Assembly: GCF_048771995.1 (NCBI RefSeq) | Contig: NC_133037.1 | Location: 3,291,001 to 3,355,000 of the forward strand | Length of the DNA: 64,000 bases | Direction of reading: 5' to 3' | Source of the DNA: Taeniopygia guttata | Taxonomy: Eukaryota; Chordata; Aves; Passeriformes; Estrildidae | Shown: piece after piece, positions 60,149-64,000 of the stretch | Position numbering within the stretch: position 1 is the first letter of the stretch | Layout: each line of letters opens with the position of its first letter | The notes under the pieces: model-generated | The model's database searches: none | Seen by the model: the letters and a program-made list of their open reading frames with translations, nothing else | What the model was told of the DNA's origin: nothing | Position numbers and translations under genes: made by a program

Positions 60149-63100
60149 CTAAGGAAAAGAAACAAAAAAGAATTTTTAGTTCTCACTAGTTGTGAAAGGG
60201 CATTTCATAAGTTTCTGTAAGAGAAAACCTTCCATTGGTAGAGAATATCTTGTCCCTCACCTGCTGAGTGTCACCAGCCCCACCACTTCACACCCTGCCT
60301 GCCTGAGAGTGAGCATTGACAGGAATTTTATTAATGTAAGGATATTGTAAGGAAACAGGAGTTTTGGCAAGCAGAGCTGTACACACACAGCATCCCAACC
60401 TGTGCCTATGGACAAGCCTCTGCCCTCCGTGTGCCTGAAGGCTTGAGGTGCTCAGGGAGGACAAGCTTTCCCTGGGAATTTATGGACCAGAGCTGCAGCC
60501 CCAGCATGAAAAACTCCGCTCCAGCATTTTTTTTCTACCTTCAGTATTCCAGAAAAGCAATCTATCAGCTTTTTTGATTACTACAGTACAAAGGAGAAAC
60601 GTTTAAACCACCTTGAAGCCAAAGCAGCCACGTTCATTTGTGTCTGGCGGGTTTTACCCAAACACAACTGCCCAGCCTGATGGCTGGCAGAGCAATCTGA
60701 GTGAACCCACCCCGGGCACGAGCCGGGGCTGTGTGGAGGCAGCACTTACATCCCGGATCACCTCGTAGAGGGCCTTGAAGGTGGGCTGCTTGTCGTCGTG
60801 GTAGACGCCTCTGTTGCCGTGCAGGATGGAGACCCCCTCCTCCTCCGCCCCCCTGCAGTTGCTGCCGTACATGCAGTGGTCAGGCCGGTAGTTCCACTGG
60901 CAGGGGAACACGTACAGACACTCTGCCCACGCCAGCAGGGCACAGGGAAGGAAAAGAGACATGTCAGGCAAGAGTTACAACAAATTAAACCAGCCTGGGA
61001 CTGGGGAATGTTTAGTCACATCTTTTGCAAGTATCCCCAACAGAGACATCTCCTTCCCTCATGAGTGACTGCACTCCCCAGCTGCTGGTCCTGAACAGAC
61101 ATGACTGTTGTTTTGGTTTTTTTGAGAGTTTTAAAGTTTTTCTAAAAGTTTTTTATGCTTTCTGATGTTTACATATTTTTACTAGGGTTTTCACGCATGT
61201 TTATGTAACTAATGATTGTTTTGCATTCTTCTTTGCGGAAGGAGAGAATTGATGGCTTGTCGCTGGTTTGACCAGTGTGGTTGGGAGAGGTGGCAATTCC
61301 ATCCTCCAATCCACTGTCACTTTTGAGATTCTATATATTGCGGAGTCAGGAAATAAAAATCTCTCTTTTAGTTATTTTCTTCCCTCTTTCGCATCTGCCG
61401 TCCGTGTGTGCGTTATTTCGTGTCGTAGCATAACACAGGACAACACCAAATCTGGGACCCAACACAACCCAGGGGAGCCCTTCAGAAAGCTCAAGTGGAA
61501 GAATAAAAAGCAGAGAGCACACAGCAGGTGGCACTTCCAGCCCCTCTGCCACAGAAGGACTTTCTGGAGTGACAGGAGCGACTGGGGAAGCACACACAGC
61601 AGTGGGGTTATGAAAAACCCAGACTCCTCCTGAAGCCAGCAAGGGAAAACTTGCAAAGTATATCCAGTCTTTGCTGCTGAAGCTGTCACAGAGGCCATGA
61701 CAATTTGTTACACAGCAGAGCATAAGGGGTGGTGTATTTTATCCACAGCCCTCCAAAGAGTCACCAGCCATTAATTTCACAGGTCTAGGTTATTTAGATG
61801 AGCCTAATTTCTCAAAAGGGCTCATAACTCCATTTCTCCTGGTGATTTTTTTTAAACCCCATGCACACAGTGCTTGCAATCTGCTTGTCATAAATCACTC
61901 CAGTCCCTGTAACCTTTCTGCCTTGGCCCTGGGGAACAATGAATCATGGCTGGTGCCAGCAGGGCATGGCAGAAGCACTGAAGATTGAATTCTTCCCTTG
62001 GCCTTTCCCAGCTTCCCGGGGAGCCTGCAGCTGGTCTCATGCAGTTCTTGAAAAGCAGAGGAAAAACTTTCTGAACTTTTCTTCCCTTAAAGCCTCTCCA
62101 GCAGAGCTCTCCAGAAAGGGAGAGCAGTCTTTGGAGATGGGCAAAGGGAGCAGCTCCTCAGGCCCAGGGAACAGAGTTCTCTGTGGTTTAAACTCACACC
62201 TATAAAAATGCACCTGCAGCAGCCTTGGCCAGTTCCCTCCCCAGCCAGTCTCAACAACACAGAGCTTAAGACCCCAGAAAATCCAGTTTTCTGTGCTAAT
62301 GGTACACAGTTCTTTCATTTTCTTTTCTTGAGCAGTCTGATTTTATGCAATTCATAAAACATTCTTTACCAGTTCTGAGGAAAAGGCAGACTTTTGTGCA
62401 GAAGAGTCTCCTCATGTAGCTTTGATAGAGAACACTCATCACAATATTGAAGTATTTTTGCAGCCTTTGTTTTTTTCCTGCACACTTCAGTGAACAGCTT
62501 GTGTCTGACTTCACAACTAATCTGGCTCCATATTTTTCTTTCTCCAGGAGACCATACTCCCATAACATTTGTTTCTTTTGGGAAATTAATTTCCACTCTA
62601 TTTTTCCCTAGACTGGGGTAATCTATGGTGTACCATGGACGCTGATGTTTGACATCTGTCTGCAGTAAACAGATGTTTCCTTTTTGCTTTGCTTCTCCTT
62701 GCTCCAGCAGTTTGCCTGGATTTGGGTATATCCAATTACCTACCCTGTAACTCCTCAGAAAAAAAGAAAAGGGGGCAGAATAAATAAAGAGAATTTCAAA
62801 CTTGGTTTATTCTTAGGGTAAGTTAAGGTGACAAGGTCACATAGGAAACCAAGAGAAGCAGTAGGGATGGATAGTCAGCATCCATGTAGAAGCATGAAAT
62901 GAGGTTCTCAGCTTCTCTGGGAAGTGTGTGCTATTCTCCAGTGTTTAAATCCCTGCATTTCTCACCAGCAGGACACCCATGACATCATCTGGTACCTGCT
63001 GAGACCGGGTCACTCAGCTCAGAGGCTGGAAGCTGCTTTAGAAATTCCAATGGCTGTTTCCACTTTCTGTCTATATTAGCTTTGTTACTGATTTGCAAAA

Positions 63101-63640
63101 GTATCACAAGTCAGCTGAATTTCAGAAAAATGGGGCTGAGCTTTGCAGAAAGTTTCACACTTTTACATGCAGATAAATATCTGAAACAAAAACATTTTTG
63201 CAGCTACACCCTGGTCCAGTGACACCCATGACATAAACTTTGTCTCTTCACTTCATCATTACTTTTACATCTCACTATTTTCTCAAATCTCCAGAAAACG
63301 GATTTATACATTCAATGGAACCAAGTCCAAGACCCATTACCTGCAGCAATGTCAGATATATTTTCATAGGTTGTAAACCCTTTGAGGATGCAGTTACACT
63401 GTAACTCCATAGCAGAGTATTTATGCATACTGTAAGTAACAAATAGCAGTTAAAAAAATCAAGTTCATTATATTTTCCCAATGCAGATAATGAAGACTCC
63501 AAGAATCATTCCTTACCTGGGTTAAAGTAAAAAATGATATTTAGCAAATCCTGGTCTCCCCACGTGATGTAACTTTTGTACTTTTGGTACAATGGATATA
63601 ACATTTCCTCCCAAGTCAAGCCACCTGGTATCAAGCTGTT
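59966..63640 (-). CDS. GXYLT2: GXYLT2, glucoside xylosyltransferase 2 (C-terminal 159 aa; 5' exons lie beyond the window)
   Basis: Golgi type II membrane enzyme of family GT8. Family knowledge: it transfers the first alpha-1,3-xylose from UDP-xylose onto O-glucose on EGF repeats of Notch. Three exons are visible: 63640-63517, 60922-60750 and 60148-59966, in phases 0, 1 and 0, giving 159 residues and a TAA. Marks seen: [20 protein letters not shown], the cysteine-bearing [16 protein letters not shown], and [17 protein letters not shown], whose His-Gly pair fits the GT8 C-terminal metal and UDP site (inference). It ends [11 protein letters not shown]. The DXD motif and membrane anchor are off the window. 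The paralogue GXYLT1 has a similar C terminus; position directly upstream of PPP4R2 on the same strand, as in human 3p13, favours GXYLT2. No breaks. Confidence 0.92.
60149..60749. other. GXYLT2 last intron
   Basis: 601 bp, no repeat or gene recognised. Confidence 0.75.
60750..60922 (-). CDS. GXYLT2: GXYLT2 coding exon, second from last
   Basis: 173 nt coding [40 protein letters not shown] and [18 protein letters not shown]. The acceptor is GGGCAG|AGTGTC and the donor CGGGAT|GTAAGT. Confidence 0.95.
60923..63516. other. GXYLT2 intron carrying an LTR
   Basis: 2.6 kb. Contains the LTR at 61102-61435; the rest is unique sequence without recognised features. Confidence 0.75.
61102..61435 (+). 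mobile_element. Solo LTR of an endogenous retrovirus, inside GXYLT2 intron (antisense to the gene)
   Basis: A fossil LTR of about 334 bp with TG at the start and CA at the end. Near its 3' part are a TATA-like TCTATATATTG, then AATAAA about 22 bp on, then a CpG-containing end (TCTGCCGTCCGTGTGTGCG). This layout is the U3-R-U5 plan. The flanks CAGACA and CAGGAC look like an imperfect 6-bp target duplication. No internal viral region is present. Family inferred as an avian ERV, perhaps ERVK-like from the duplication length. The left end is less certain than the right. Confidence 0.65.
63517..63640 (-). CDS. GXYLT2: GXYLT2 coding exon, third from last
   Basis: 124 nt coding [40 protein letters not shown] and P. 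The acceptor is CTGCAG|AACAGC and the donor CCCAG|GTAAGG. Confidence 0.94.
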
Positions 63641-64000
63641 CTGCAGGGCAAGAAAACAGAAACAAGGGATTAATATAATGATCAGTGCTGTGGTATCTGA
63701 CCCAGAGTGGGCACACACAAATCTATAAGTTCTGCTAAGCCATGTTGGATACCCAGGTGAAAACTGAAAAACTGCCAGGAAATGTTGGACCTGGACAGGG
63801 CTGTAACAGCAGAACTCACTGTGTTTATCTAAACAGGAAAACAAGGTCTCCTGGGCCCAGCTCTGATGTCAGCTCCTGCTATTCACAATCTTCCTATTCC
63901 AAGTAACAGGAGGGGAAAAAAGTGAAAAAGTGGAAAATGCATGGACAAGGTGAAAATCAAGGTAGAAAAGCAAGTACAATTACAGACTAAAGATCATCCC
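63641..64000. other. GXYLT2 intron, cut by the window end
   Basis: 360 bp of sequence upstream of the third-from-last exon. No further exon or repeat seen. Confidence 0.7.

Overview
This is a piece of vertebrate nuclear DNA. It is almost certainly from a bird, and probably a songbird. Three things point to a bird: CR1 LINE 3' ends, one carrying the typical ATTCTRTGA-type terminus (59318-59470); an LTR of a type I recognise from passerine genomes (22330-22945, flanked by perfect GCTGG repeats); and a compact locus whose order matches human 3p13. Only two protein genes can be supported, both on the minus strand and both split into exons. Nearly every long open frame elsewhere is chance or tandem-repeat artefact.

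Layout from high to low coordinates, which is the direction of transcription. The last three coding exons of GXYLT2, a Golgi xylosyltransferase acting on O-glucosylated Notch EGF repeats, lie at 63640-63517, 60922-60750 and 60148-59966. About 6.9 kb separates its stop codon from the start codon of PPP4R2; that stretch holds a CR1 fragment at each end and otherwise unique AT-rich DNA. PPP4R2, the regulatory subunit R2 of protein phosphatase 4, is complete. It has nine coding exons from the ATG at 53030 to the stop at 27557, all in register, giving 406 residues. A CpG island (about 52560-53400) with GC boxes, a YY1-type element and three evenly spaced GGCGGGAA motifs is its promoter. The 3' UTR probably runs to about 25525, where AATAAA is followed by a GU-rich stretch.

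The lowest 25.5 kb is intergenic. In human the neighbour on this side is PDZRN3, but none of its exons is visible here. This part carries the ERV LTR, several young tandem repeats (39 bp x2.7, 65 bp x2, 20 bp x2.4, a 230-bp hexamer minisatellite), a G-run/T6 array able to form a quadruplex, and AT-rich blocks that may be conserved non-coding DNA.

The large PPP4R2 intron 2 (35828-52214) contains a 47-bp minisatellite, a perfect 13-bp AT hairpin, a possible old CR1 end and two isolated CpG-containing islands (about 47430-47790 and 51368-51770). The 51.4-kb island, just inside the gene beside an A34 tract, is the feature I would check first. I see no CRISPR array, operon, rRNA, tRNA or recognisable small RNA, and no evidence of an undescribed multi-gene system.
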